DNA of 8,986 nucleotides from an uncultured Clostridium sp. (GTDB lineage Bacteria > Bacillota > Clostridia > TANB77 > CAG-508), in NCBI GenBank assembly GCA_947643945.1, contig CANRXN010000024.1:1-8986 (forward strand). The letters are read 5' to 3'. The first letter of the stretch is position 1. Every line of letters starts with the position of its first letter. Below are positions 1 through 4,977 of the stretch, in pieces. Below the pieces are notes generated by a model. That model was not told where the DNA came from. It saw only the letters and a program-made list of their open reading frames with translations, and did no database searches. Both the position numbers and the translations under genes were made by a program.

Positions 1-55
1 ATATTAACAACCTTACGTTAAAGGAAAGGCTAGCCTTTTCTAAAAGGCGGAAAGG
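1..55 (+). repeat. Leader repeat, copy 1 (5' UTR of small ORF 1)
   Basis: These 55 bases are identical to 1922-1976 and end in the ribosome binding site of the small ORF. The leader can form two mutually exclusive hairpins: the palindrome AAAGGCTAGCCTTT (25-38), or GCCTTT/AAAGGC (33-38 with 43-48, loop TCTA). Alternative leader folding near a ribosome binding site is a common way to delay translation; that role is inferred here. Its promoter would lie left of the window. Confidence 0.85.
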
Positions 56-66
56 GGGTTATGGTT

Positions 67-201
67 TTGAATACTAGCGATTTAATTTTGCATTTTGCTG
101 ACAAGTACATAGCAGAAAGAGAAAAAAACATTAGATTACAACAACAATTAGAACAACAACATAAGCAAATGCAAGATGACAACAAAGTCAAGACTAATTA
201 G
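67..201 (+). CDS. Small coiled-coil-like peptide 1 of a par-like antisense-regulated module
   Basis: Encodes 44 residues beginning MNTSDLILHF and ending TAG. The start is taken as TTG at 67 rather than ATG at 61, because AAGGGGG (52-58) is only 2 nt from the ATG but 8 nt from the TTG, and because the TTG aligns with the ATG of the paralogue at 1991. Both peptides share the pattern (D)xxILxxxDKxxxEREKxxRL. The N-terminal half is amphipathic and the rest is rich in E, K, Q and R; there is no membrane segment or signal peptide. Bases 66-81, covering the start codon, recur exactly at 291-306 inside the facing antisense RNA gene, so the RNA should be able to block initiation. Function unknown. The position corresponds to the toxin of a type I toxin-antitoxin pair, but the peptide does not resemble known hydrophobic toxins. 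Confidence 0.7.
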   Translation: MNTSDLILHFADKYIAEREKNIRLQQQLEQQHKQMQDDNKVKTN

Positions 202-214
202 CTGTATTTAGTCG

Positions 215-245
215 TAGAGCAGATTCGTGGTCTGCTCTATTTTTT
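215..245 (+). terminator. Terminator of small ORF 1 mRNA
   Basis: A 9-bp stem TAGAGCAGA/TCTGCTCTA (215-223 with 231-239), loop TTCGTGG, is followed by six T. The loop plus flanks (ATTCGTGGT) recurs in the loop of the convergent antisense terminator at 266-274, so the two RNAs carry complementary terminator loops. Confidence 0.9.
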
Positions 246-248
246 GAC

Positions 249-328
249 AAAAAAATAGCATGTGTATTCGTGGTACACACACTGTCATGATTTGAATACT
301 AGCGATATTCAAAGTTCATTTATTTTGT
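249..328 (-). ncRNA. Antisense small RNA 1 (par-like antitoxin RNA)
   Basis: This is a predicted minus-strand RNA of about 80 nt. It starts about 7 nt after the -10 box of a perfect promoter and ends in a hairpin (TGTGTA/TACACA, loop CCACGAA in the RNA) followed by seven T. Its first hairpin has the stem TTTGAATA/TATTCAAA and loop TCGCTAG; this hairpin is complementary to bases 66-81 at the start of small ORF 1. The terminator loop is complementary to the mRNA terminator loop. The RNA gene lies downstream of its target and convergent with it, as RNA II faces RNA I in the pAD1 par locus. The ends are predicted, not mapped. Confidence 0.78.
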
Positions 329-334
329 AATTAA

Positions 335-363
335 ATAATAACATATTCTTTCGCATTTGTCAA
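335..363 (-). promoter_or_regulatory. Promoter of antisense RNA 1
   Basis: On the minus strand TTGACA (363-358) and TATTAT (340-335) are separated by 17 nt, a near-consensus sigma-A promoter. The same two boxes and spacing occur at 2283-2255, which shows conservation of the element. Confidence 0.9.
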
Positions 364-371
364 ATACATTT

Positions 372-743
372 CTAGGGTTTTCCAATATTTTCTGCATAAT
401 AAGTTTCCGCATAAAAGTTATTATCTCTCAACATTTTATCAATAGACTTGAATTTGCAATTTGCAAATTCACAACATAACTTCAGTACTTCTTTTTCATT
501 ATCTTTATTTAATACATATCTTTTTATTTTGCTGTTTTCAAATTTAAAGATGAATACCTTATCTTTACCTAAATATTCATTCCAAAATCCATTTTCAAGT
601 GTTTCACATATATATTTTTCAAACAATTCAATCTTATTGTCATCAAAGATAACTCCATAATTATTCCCAAAATATTTGATTTTAACATTATTTTGTTTAA
701 GTATATCAATATTATTAATTCCCATTAGATAACTATAATTCAT
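372..743 (-). CDS. Conserved hypothetical protein, 123 aa
   Basis: Soluble acidic/basic protein with no signal peptide or membrane segment; I recognise it only as a type of uncharacterised Firmicutes protein and cannot assign a domain. ATG at 743 is preferred: AAGGAG lies 11 nt upstream, while the earlier in-frame GTG/ATG codons at 755 and 752 overlap or abut that site. It is the last gene of a minus-strand set with the 67-aa gene (37 nt upstream) and the VanZ-like gene. Its stop codon lies just beyond the promoter of antisense RNA 1, and no separate terminator is visible, so transcription probably ends at the antisense RNA terminator. A deleted remnant of the same gene (start and C-terminal end only) survives in the second unit at 2284-2338. 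The single CGG trinucleotide inside it (409-407) is out of frame. Confidence 0.8.
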   Translation of the reverse strand: MNYSYLMGINNIDILKQNNVKIKYFGNNYGVIFDDNKIELFEKYICETLENGFWNEYLGKDKVFIFKFENSKIKRYVLNKDNEKEVLKLCCEFANCKFKSIDKMLRDNNFYAETYYAENIGKP

Positions 744-779
744 AATTAGCATCACTCCTTTTTGAATTGTAATTCCTAG

Positions 780-983
780 TTATACCTTATTGAAAATTAC
801 TGTTTTTTCTTTCATAGATATTTTGTAGGCTTCATATCCAAATTCTTTTGCTTCTTTCTTATAAGTTAAAAATGAATGATCTATTTGAAATCCTATAATG
901 TTCTTAATTTCTTCATAAGATAATATATATTTTTCTTTATTATTATCTTTTAAATACTTCCATAATGGCTCATATTTACTCAT
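780..983 (-). CDS. Small conserved hypothetical protein, 67 aa
   Basis: Begins MSKYEPLWKYLKDN and has a GAGG ribosome binding site 9 nt before the ATG. It resembles a widespread family of small proteins of unknown function that start with (K)YxPLxxYL, continue with a stretch like LSxEEIxxIIGFxIDxSF, and end in a short beta-type segment (here KISMKEKTVIF). A DUF7662-type assignment is my guess from memory. It is soluble, without catalytic motifs that I can identify. It sits 26 nt downstream of the VanZ-like gene and 37 nt upstream of the 123-aa gene, so probably in one operon. Confidence 0.8.
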   Translation of the reverse strand: MSKYEPLWKYLKDNNKEKYILSYEEIKNIIGFQIDHSFLTYKKEAKEFGYEAYKISMKEKTVIFNKV

Positions 984-1009
984 TCTTTAACACCTCTCAA
1001 AATTGTAAT

Positions 1010-1519
1010 TTATATAATAAAATTGATTAATAATAAGAAGAATAAAGCCATCATAATAGTTGACATTATTGTTGCTATTATTTTAAAAATCTTATTTACT
1101 TTATTATTGTCTTTAAAGATTTTACAAAATAATGAATATAAATATATTCCACATATTGTTCCTAATGTATTTGTAATAATATCTGTTATATCACTTGCAC
1201 CAAATTTAAAAATAAATTGACACAATTCAAATAAACAACTAATCACGAATCCAGATAAAATTATTTTTTTATTAGTAATACCAAACATTTTTAGATATAT
1301 TCCAAACGGTAAAAATATGAGAACATTTAAAATTGCTTCAAAAATGGGAATATCTCCTTCATATACATTTTCATAATAAAATGGAATTAAATTTAGTTCT
1401 CTAATCCTATGAATACTGGAAACAGAAAAATTAAGTCTAAATATTATTATCCAAATTAATAATATAACATATATAATAAATAATGTCTTCAACCATATAT
1501 TGCTTTTACTTTTTTTCAT
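1010..1519 (-). CDS. VanZ-like family membrane protein
   Basis: A 169-aa integral membrane protein with about four to five hydrophobic segments (near residues 9-30, 62-80, 84-105, 113-130 and 145-168). The VanZ-like signature is visible: ILNVLIFLPFGIYLKM (about 63-78) and ELCQFIFKFGASDITDII (about 97-114) followed by NTLG. VanZ confers low-level teicoplanin resistance in enterococci; most VanZ-like homologues are uncharacterised, so a resistance role should not be assumed. The GGGGAGA ribosome binding site lies about 8 nt before the ATG. It is first in a probable operon with the 67-aa and 123-aa genes, and an extended -10 promoter lies 40 nt upstream. Confidence 0.9.
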   Translation of the reverse strand: MKKSKSNIWLKTLFIIYVILLIWIIIFRLNFSVSSIHRIRELNLIPFYYENVYEGDIPIFEAILNVLIFLPFGIYLKMFGITNKKIILSGFVISCLFELCQFIFKFGASDITDIITNTLGTICGIYLYSLFCKIFKDNNKVNKIFKIIATIMSTIMMALFFLLLINFII

Positions 1520-1558
1520 ACTATCTATCTCCCCTACAACTTATTATTAGTCAATATG

Positions 1559-1567
1559 ATTATAGCA
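1559..1567 (-). promoter_or_regulatory. Extended -10 promoter of the VanZ-like operon
   Basis: The minus strand reads TGCTATAAT, a perfect -10 with a TG extension, 40 nt before the VanZ-like start codon. The -35 position (TTATTT) is poor, which is typical of extended -10 promoters. Confidence 0.6.
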
Positions 1568-1589
1568 TAAATTAAATAAAAAAATAAAG

Positions 1590-1850
1590 AGACATACCAA
1601 AATTTTATCTACCTTATCATCATAAAAAAATTAATAAGTTTATCACTAAATTGTCCCTTTTGGTAAGATATTCGATAGCATACGCTATCGCCTACTTACC
1701 TCCACTCACAAAACTATCAAATCAATATTCTAAATCTTTCTATTTTCAATAGTTTGCTCATTTCACTACCTATCAAATTTTACTACCTTACAAATTATCA
1801 AAAATTTGATATTTTTTGATACAGAAAATCTTGTATTTACAAAAAACCGA
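1590..1850 (-). repeat. Structured cassette repeat, copy 1
   Basis: This gene-free stretch shares organisation with 2850-3110. Its core 1662-1713 matches 2918-2969 at 51 of 52 bases and folds as an outer GGTAAG/CTTACC stem enclosing CGATAGC/GCTATCG with a 4-nt loop. A second stem, TATCAAATTTT/AAAATTTGATA (1771-1781 with 1801-1811), is preserved in copy 2 with three compensatory pair changes. The strand of any transcript is uncertain; minus is shown because it lies upstream of minus-strand cargo. It could be a structured RNA, a long leader or a recombination site. The boundaries are approximate. Confidence 0.65.
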
Positions 1851-1896
1851 TAATACTATTACTGGAAAAAACTTGAAATATTTTTGTTTTGTTCGC

Positions 1897-1925
1897 TTGT
1901 TTTGAATATAAAATTATAGTAATAT
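1897..1925 (+). promoter_or_regulatory. Promoter of small ORF 2 mRNA
   Basis: TTGTTT (1897-1902) and TAATAT (1920-1925) are 17 nt apart and point into the leader repeat. The expected transcription start is near 1932, about 59 nt before the ATG. Confidence 0.65.
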
Positions 1926-1976
1926 ATTAACAACCTTACGTTAAAGGAAAGGCTAGCCTTTTCTAAAAGGCGGAAA
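1922..1976 (+). repeat. Leader repeat, copy 2 (5' UTR of small ORF 2)
   Basis: This is the exact second copy of bases 1-55, carrying the same alternative hairpins. It is followed directly by AAGGAGG (1975-1981), nine bases before the ATG of the second small ORF. Confidence 0.9.
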
Positions 1977-1990
1977 GGAGGCTACAAAAA

Positions 1991-2116
1991 ATGACCATTG
2001 GAGATGCAATTCTTAATTTAGTTGATAAATTGCTAGTAGAAAGGGAAAAAGTCGTAAGGCTAGAACTTTCATTGCAACATCAGTTAAATAAAGATGAGCA
2101 ATTAGACAAAGACTAA
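1991..2116 (+). CDS. Small coiled-coil-like peptide 2 of a par-like antisense-regulated module
   Basis: Encodes 41 residues beginning MTIGDAILNLVDKLL, with a perfect AAGGAGG site. It is a diverged paralogue of the 44-residue peptide at 67-201: D, IL, DK, EREK and RL are kept in register, while the N-terminal codons and the C-terminal tail differ. It is hydrophilic after residue 16, with heptad-like L/V spacing and no membrane segment. Eleven bases at its start codon (1992-2002) recur at 2218-2228 inside the facing antisense RNA gene. That the start-site sequence differs from copy 1 while the antisense copy differs in the same way is the main evidence that this is a real, specifically regulated gene. 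Function unknown. Confidence 0.72.
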   Translation: MTIGDAILNLVDKLLVEREKVVRLELSLQHQLNKDEQLDKD

Positions 2117-2137
2117 ATTGTAGCAATACATAGTCGA

Positions 2138-2169
2138 TAGAGTAGATAGTTGCAGTCTGCTCTATTTTT
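2138..2169 (+). terminator. Terminator of small ORF 2 mRNA
   Basis: A 9-bp stem with one G-T pair (2138-2146 with 2156-2164) is followed by five T. The loop sequence TAGTTGCA (2147-2154) recurs at 2189-2196 in the loop of the convergent antisense terminator. Confidence 0.88.
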
Positions 2170-2173
2170 GAGC

Positions 2174-2248
2174 AAAAAAATATGTGTGTAGTTGCATTAC
2201 ACACATGACTACAAGTTTGACCATTGGAATCAAACACATTTATTTTGT
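2174..2248 (-). ncRNA. Antisense small RNA 2 (par-like antitoxin RNA)
   Basis: A predicted RNA of about 75 nt. Its first hairpin has stem GTTTGA/TCAAAC and exposes TTCCAATGG, complementary to the start region of small ORF 2. It ends in a strong terminator with stem TGTGTGTA/TACACACA (2183-2190 with 2198-2205) followed by seven T. Both pairing segments differ from antisense RNA 1 in step with their targets, so the two modules should not cross-regulate. The ends are predicted from the promoter and terminator. Confidence 0.78.
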
Positions 2249-2254
2249 AATTAA

Positions 2255-2283
2255 ATAATAGCATATTCTTTTGCATTTGTCAA
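2255..2283 (-). promoter_or_regulatory. Promoter of antisense RNA 2
   Basis: The minus strand has TTGACA (2283-2278), a 17-nt spacer and TATTAT (2260-2255), followed by the same TTTAATTACAAAATAAATG initial region as in copy 1. Confidence 0.9.
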
Positions 2284-2338
2284 ATAAATTTCTAGAATCT
2301 TCCAATATTTTCTGTATAATTAAATAACTATAATTCAT
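2284..2338 (-). pseudogene. Remnant of the 123-aa gene, internally deleted
   Basis: The bases at 2284-2312 match the 3' end of the 123-aa gene (364-392), and those at about 2318-2342 match its first codons (MNYSYL). The roughly 315 bp between them is missing, leaving only a dozen or so codons of the original gene. It shows that both units descend from an ancestor carrying this gene next to the antisense RNA promoter. Confidence 0.75.
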
Positions 2339-2352
2339 AATTAAATCTCTGC

Positions 2353-2784
2353 TTAAAATCTTTTTTTTAGAAAATAATCAATTGTTCCTGGTGGACAGTC
2401 CTCAAAAGTTGCATAAACCTCATATCCCATTTTTTCATAAAACTCTCTTGCTTGAAAACTCCAAGTTTCCATTCTAACACCTAATAAATTATTTTCCTTT
2501 GCACATTTTTCTATTTCATTTATAAGTTTTGTACCAATACCATTTTTTCTATATACTTCTTCTATCCATAACTCATCCAAAAAGTACCATTTCCATGCAA
2601 TGTATCCTACTGCTCCACCAATCAATTTATCATTATCATATACTCCAAAATTACAATATTTTGTTTTTGTTGGCTTTTCTTCTGTATTATTTAGTATCCA
2701 CTCACAATTTTCTCTATTAAACTTATGCAAATTTGTATCTATAATTTTTTCAAAATTTTGATCTTTAATATTTTTTATTTCCAT
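2353..2784 (-). CDS. GNAT family N-acetyltransferase
   Basis: A 143-aa single-domain GNAT protein, expected to transfer an acetyl group from acetyl-CoA to an unknown small molecule or protein amine. Features in order: beta strands with GGAVGYIAWKWYFLDELWI (about 56-74), the acetyl-CoA pyrophosphate loop RKNGIGTKL (about 79-87, the R/QxxGxG/A motif), and the C-terminal ARxFYEKMGYEV segment (112-123) typical of the fold. The tail EDCPPGTIDYFLKKRF matches a common clostridial subgroup; the substrate cannot be predicted. AGGAG lies 5 nt before the ATG. It is the only cargo gene of unit 2 and has no terminator of its own before the antisense RNA terminator. Confidence 0.92.
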   Translation of the reverse strand: MEIKNIKDQNFEKIIDTNLHKFNRENCEWILNNTEEKPTKTKYCNFGVYDNDKLIGGAVGYIAWKWYFLDELWIEEVYRKNGIGTKLINEIEKCAKENNLLGVRMETWSFQAREFYEKMGYEVYATFEDCPPGTIDYFLKKRF

Positions 2785-2849
2785 AATTACTCCTAAACAT
2801 TAATTATTTTTATTAATTTTATCATAACACAACAAAAAAATAAAGAATC

Positions 2850-3110
2850 ATACTAACATTTTGACTACTTTCCCATTATTAAAATAAATTAATACTTTTA
2901 TCAATAAATTGTCTAATGGTAAGATATGCGATAGCATACGCTATCGCCTACTTACCTCCACTCACAAAAGTGTCGCATCAAATCTCTGTAAGTACTTAAA
3001 TATCTGTATTTGTTAATTTCACTACCTATGGCATTTTGTTTCAATCAAAAACTTTAAAAATGCCATACTTTTTAGTACAGCAGATTTTGTATTTATATCA
3101 TAAATTTTTA
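2850..3110 (-). repeat. Structured cassette repeat, copy 2
   Basis: This is the second copy of the 1590-1850 element, lying upstream of the GNAT gene. The core hairpin at 2918-2969 is 51/52 identical to copy 1. The stem TATGGCATTTT/AAAATGCCATA (3027-3037 with 3057-3067) has the same arm length and spacing as in copy 1 but with CAA/TTG replaced by GGC/GCC, a compensatory change. With the terminator at 3112-3154 this accounts for most of the gene-free stretch 2785-3207; the rest shows nothing I can name. Confidence 0.65.
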
Positions 3111-3111
3111 T

Positions 3112-3154
3112 AAAAAAAATACATACCTTATGAATTTTTTATCAATAAAGTATG
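3112..3154 (-). terminator. Terminator downstream of the ZIP gene
   Basis: On the minus strand CATACTTTAT and ATAAGGTATG form a 10-bp stem (one G-T pair, 13-nt loop) followed by TA and eight T. It closes the ZIP transcription unit and marks the right border of the cassette region. Confidence 0.85.
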
Positions 3155-3207
3155 CTTTTTTATTATAAATTAATTTGAATTCAAATCGTTTATCAAGTAC
3201 TTTTCAT

Positions 3208-3687
3208 TTAGTGTCTACTTTGGAATCTTCCTTCTGGTATGTCATGCAAGCATATGGCGATGGCTAGGCTTAAACCTAGTTTGATGGATGCTTCAAAGCC
3301 AGAGCCGAATGGCTAATCCTTCTGGGAAGTTGTGGATAGCAAGCCCTATCGATACTATGATTCCTGTTTTTAGTAGTTTGTTGTTTTGTTTTTTAAATTT
3401 TATGCTACTATTAAATTTTTTTTCTACTAATAGGTCACATCCTATCATGGCTATAATTCCTAAGATAATTCCTAAGATTACATTTACGATATTGCTTATT
3501 CCGTATGGCTTCTGGTATTAGGTCAAAACATATAACTGCCATCATAAGACCAGAGGCAAAGGATAAGATAAAGCTTAAAAATTTGTTGGAGTGTTTTTTG
3601 ATGATAACTCCTATTATTCCACCGCAAAGTGGTTCCAAAGGTTCCGAAGAATAAGCCTAATAGCGTTGTTTTTAATATTTCGTCCAC
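3208..3687 (-). pseudogene. ZIP family metal transporter, 3'-truncated, with three CGG +1 shift sites
   Basis: GTG start at 3687 with AAGGAG 8 nt upstream. Read with one C skipped at each in-frame CGG (3624-3622, 3503-3501, 3307-3305), it gives a continuous 158-aa protein; the standard frame is interrupted. The restored product has membrane segments near residues 8-29, 36-60, 64-86 and 108-130, with the ZIP metal-site motifs HNFPEG (118-123) and HDIPEG (147-152). The shifts fall at Gly22, Gly62 and Gly127 (AIGSG after HNFPEG). ZIP proteins import or export divalent metals such as zinc. About 100 residues, the last helices, are missing: after HDIPEG the sequence ends in RFQSRH and TAA, close to the cassette border. 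The loss suggests a dead or recently truncated gene, separate from the CGG question. Confidence 0.8.
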
Positions 3688-3765
3688 GTGTTTTTCTCCT
3701 TTTTTTCTTTTTCTTTTAGTTTATTTTGTTTGTATGGATTTTATTCTGGTAAAATGTTTTTCGAT

Positions 3766-3804
3766 TAAAAAATAAGTATGTACTATGTTTTTGTGTACAT
3801 ACTT
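3766..3804 (-). terminator. Terminator of prfA
   Basis: A perfect 10-bp stem AAGTATGTAC/GTACATACTT (3774-3783 with 3795-3804) is followed on the minus strand by ATTTTTT, just after the prfA stop. The plus-strand side is also T-rich. Confidence 0.9.
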
Positions 3805-3811
3805 TTTCTTT

Positions 3812-4871
3812 TTATTCTTCTCCTTTTAGTCTTTCTGCTCTGTCTGCTGCAATTAGGTTATCTATCATTTCGTCGATGTCTCCATTTAGGAAGTTCTCCA
3901 TTTGATAAATGCTCATTCCAATTCTATGGTCTGTAATTCTTCCTTGTGGATAGTTATAGGTTCTTATTTTTTCACTTCTGTCTCCTGATCCTACTTGGGT
4001 TTTTCTGCTGTTTGCAATTTCGCTGTCTTGTTTTTCTTTTTCGATTTCATATAGCTTGGTTCTTAGCATTTTCATGGCATTGTCTTTGTTTTGGAATTGT
4101 GATCTTTCGGTTTGGCATTCTACTACGATTCCAGTTGGTTCATGGATTAACCTTACAGCGGAAGAGGTTTTGTTGATGTGTTGTCCGGCCCGCTCCTGAT
4201 GCTCTAAATACTTCCATTTTAATGTCTGCTGGGTTGATTTCGATTTCTACATCTTCTACAACTGGTAATACCGCAACGGTTGCGGTTGATGTGTGGATTC
4301 TTCCACTACTTTCGGTGTCTGGTACTCTTTGGACTCTGTGGACACCGCTTTCGAATTTTAGTCTACTGTATACGCCTTTTCCTGTTATCATAAAAGAAAT
4401 CTCTTTGTAACCACCTAAGCCTGTTTCGTTTTCGTTTAATACTTCTAGCTTCCAATGTCTTTTTTCGGCATACATGGTGTACATCCTAAATAGTGTTCCT
4501 GCAAATAGAGCTGCTTCTTCTCCTCCGGCTCCTGCTCTAATTTCACACATGATGTTTTTGTCGTCGTCTGGGTCTTTTGGAATTAATAAGATTTTTAGTT
4601 CTTCTTCTATTTTTGGTAGATTTTCTTTGGCTTCGTAATATTCTTGTTCTGCTAATTCTTTCATTTCTGGGTCTGCCATTAATTCTTCTGCTTCTTTCAT
4701 GCCTTGTTTTACTTTTTTATATTCTCTAAATTTTAGTACGACGTCTTCTATGCTAGCGTGTTCTTTGATGGCACTTTGCCATTCGGCTTGATTAGCTATT
4801 ACTTCTGGGTCTGCAATTAGTTTGGTTAGCTCTTCATACCTTTTTTCTACAGCTTCTAGTTTTTCAAACAT
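3812..4871 (-). CDS. prfA: Peptide chain release factor 1, read through a CGG +1 shift at the GGQ motif
   Basis: RF1 recognises UAA and UAG and triggers peptide release. With one C skipped at 4187 the gene encodes 352 aa, normal for RF1. Residues 1-100 form the helical N-terminal domain; IRAGAGGEEAALFAG (about 111-125) and RVPDTESSGRIHTSTATVAV (about 183-202, with the PxT codon-recognition site) are diagnostic. The catalytic GGQ is at 228-230: codons GGC, C-GGA, CAA. Without the skip, translation runs through 15 wrong codons to a stop. After the skip the sequence continues QHINKTSSAVRLIHEPTG and ends AERLKGEE, with TAA. GGAAGG precedes the ATG and the gene has its own promoter. This is not the known prfB shift, which lies near codon 26 of RF2 at an internal TGA. 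Confidence 0.93.
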
Positions 4872-4936
4872 TTTAAACTTCCTTCCTTTCTTAAATCACA
4901 CACTTGGTTGGAATTGTAATTATTTTTGCTTTTGGT

Positions 4937-4965
4937 ATTATACTACATTTGGAAATCAAATTCAA
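4937..4965 (-). promoter_or_regulatory. Promoter of prfA
   Basis: On the minus strand TTGAAT (4965-4960), a 17-nt spacer and a perfect TATAAT (4942-4937) lie 66 nt before the prfA ATG. It sits just after the yhaN stop codon, so prfA is transcribed at least partly on its own. Confidence 0.85.
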
Positions 4966-4977
4966 TAGAAAATGTTT

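Noticed and set aside
67..2116. Small peptides as Fst/Ldr-type pore-forming toxins
   Set aside because: They have no hydrophobic membrane-spanning stretch; only the RNA architecture matches type I toxin-antitoxin loci.
2013..2276. Minus-strand 87-codon ORF
   Set aside because: It runs antisense through small ORF 2, both terminators and the antisense RNA gene, has no ribosome binding site and a composition unlike a protein; it is a shadow.
1590..3110. CRISPR array or integron attC sites
   Set aside because: Only two copies more than 1 kb apart with genes between them, no short regular spacers, and no recognisable GTTRRRY/RYYYAAC core boxes.
4140..4871. The well-known prfB programmed frameshift
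   Set aside because: The protein is RF1 by its PxT region and sequence, and the shift is at codon 229 within GGQ, not at an internal TGA near the N terminus.
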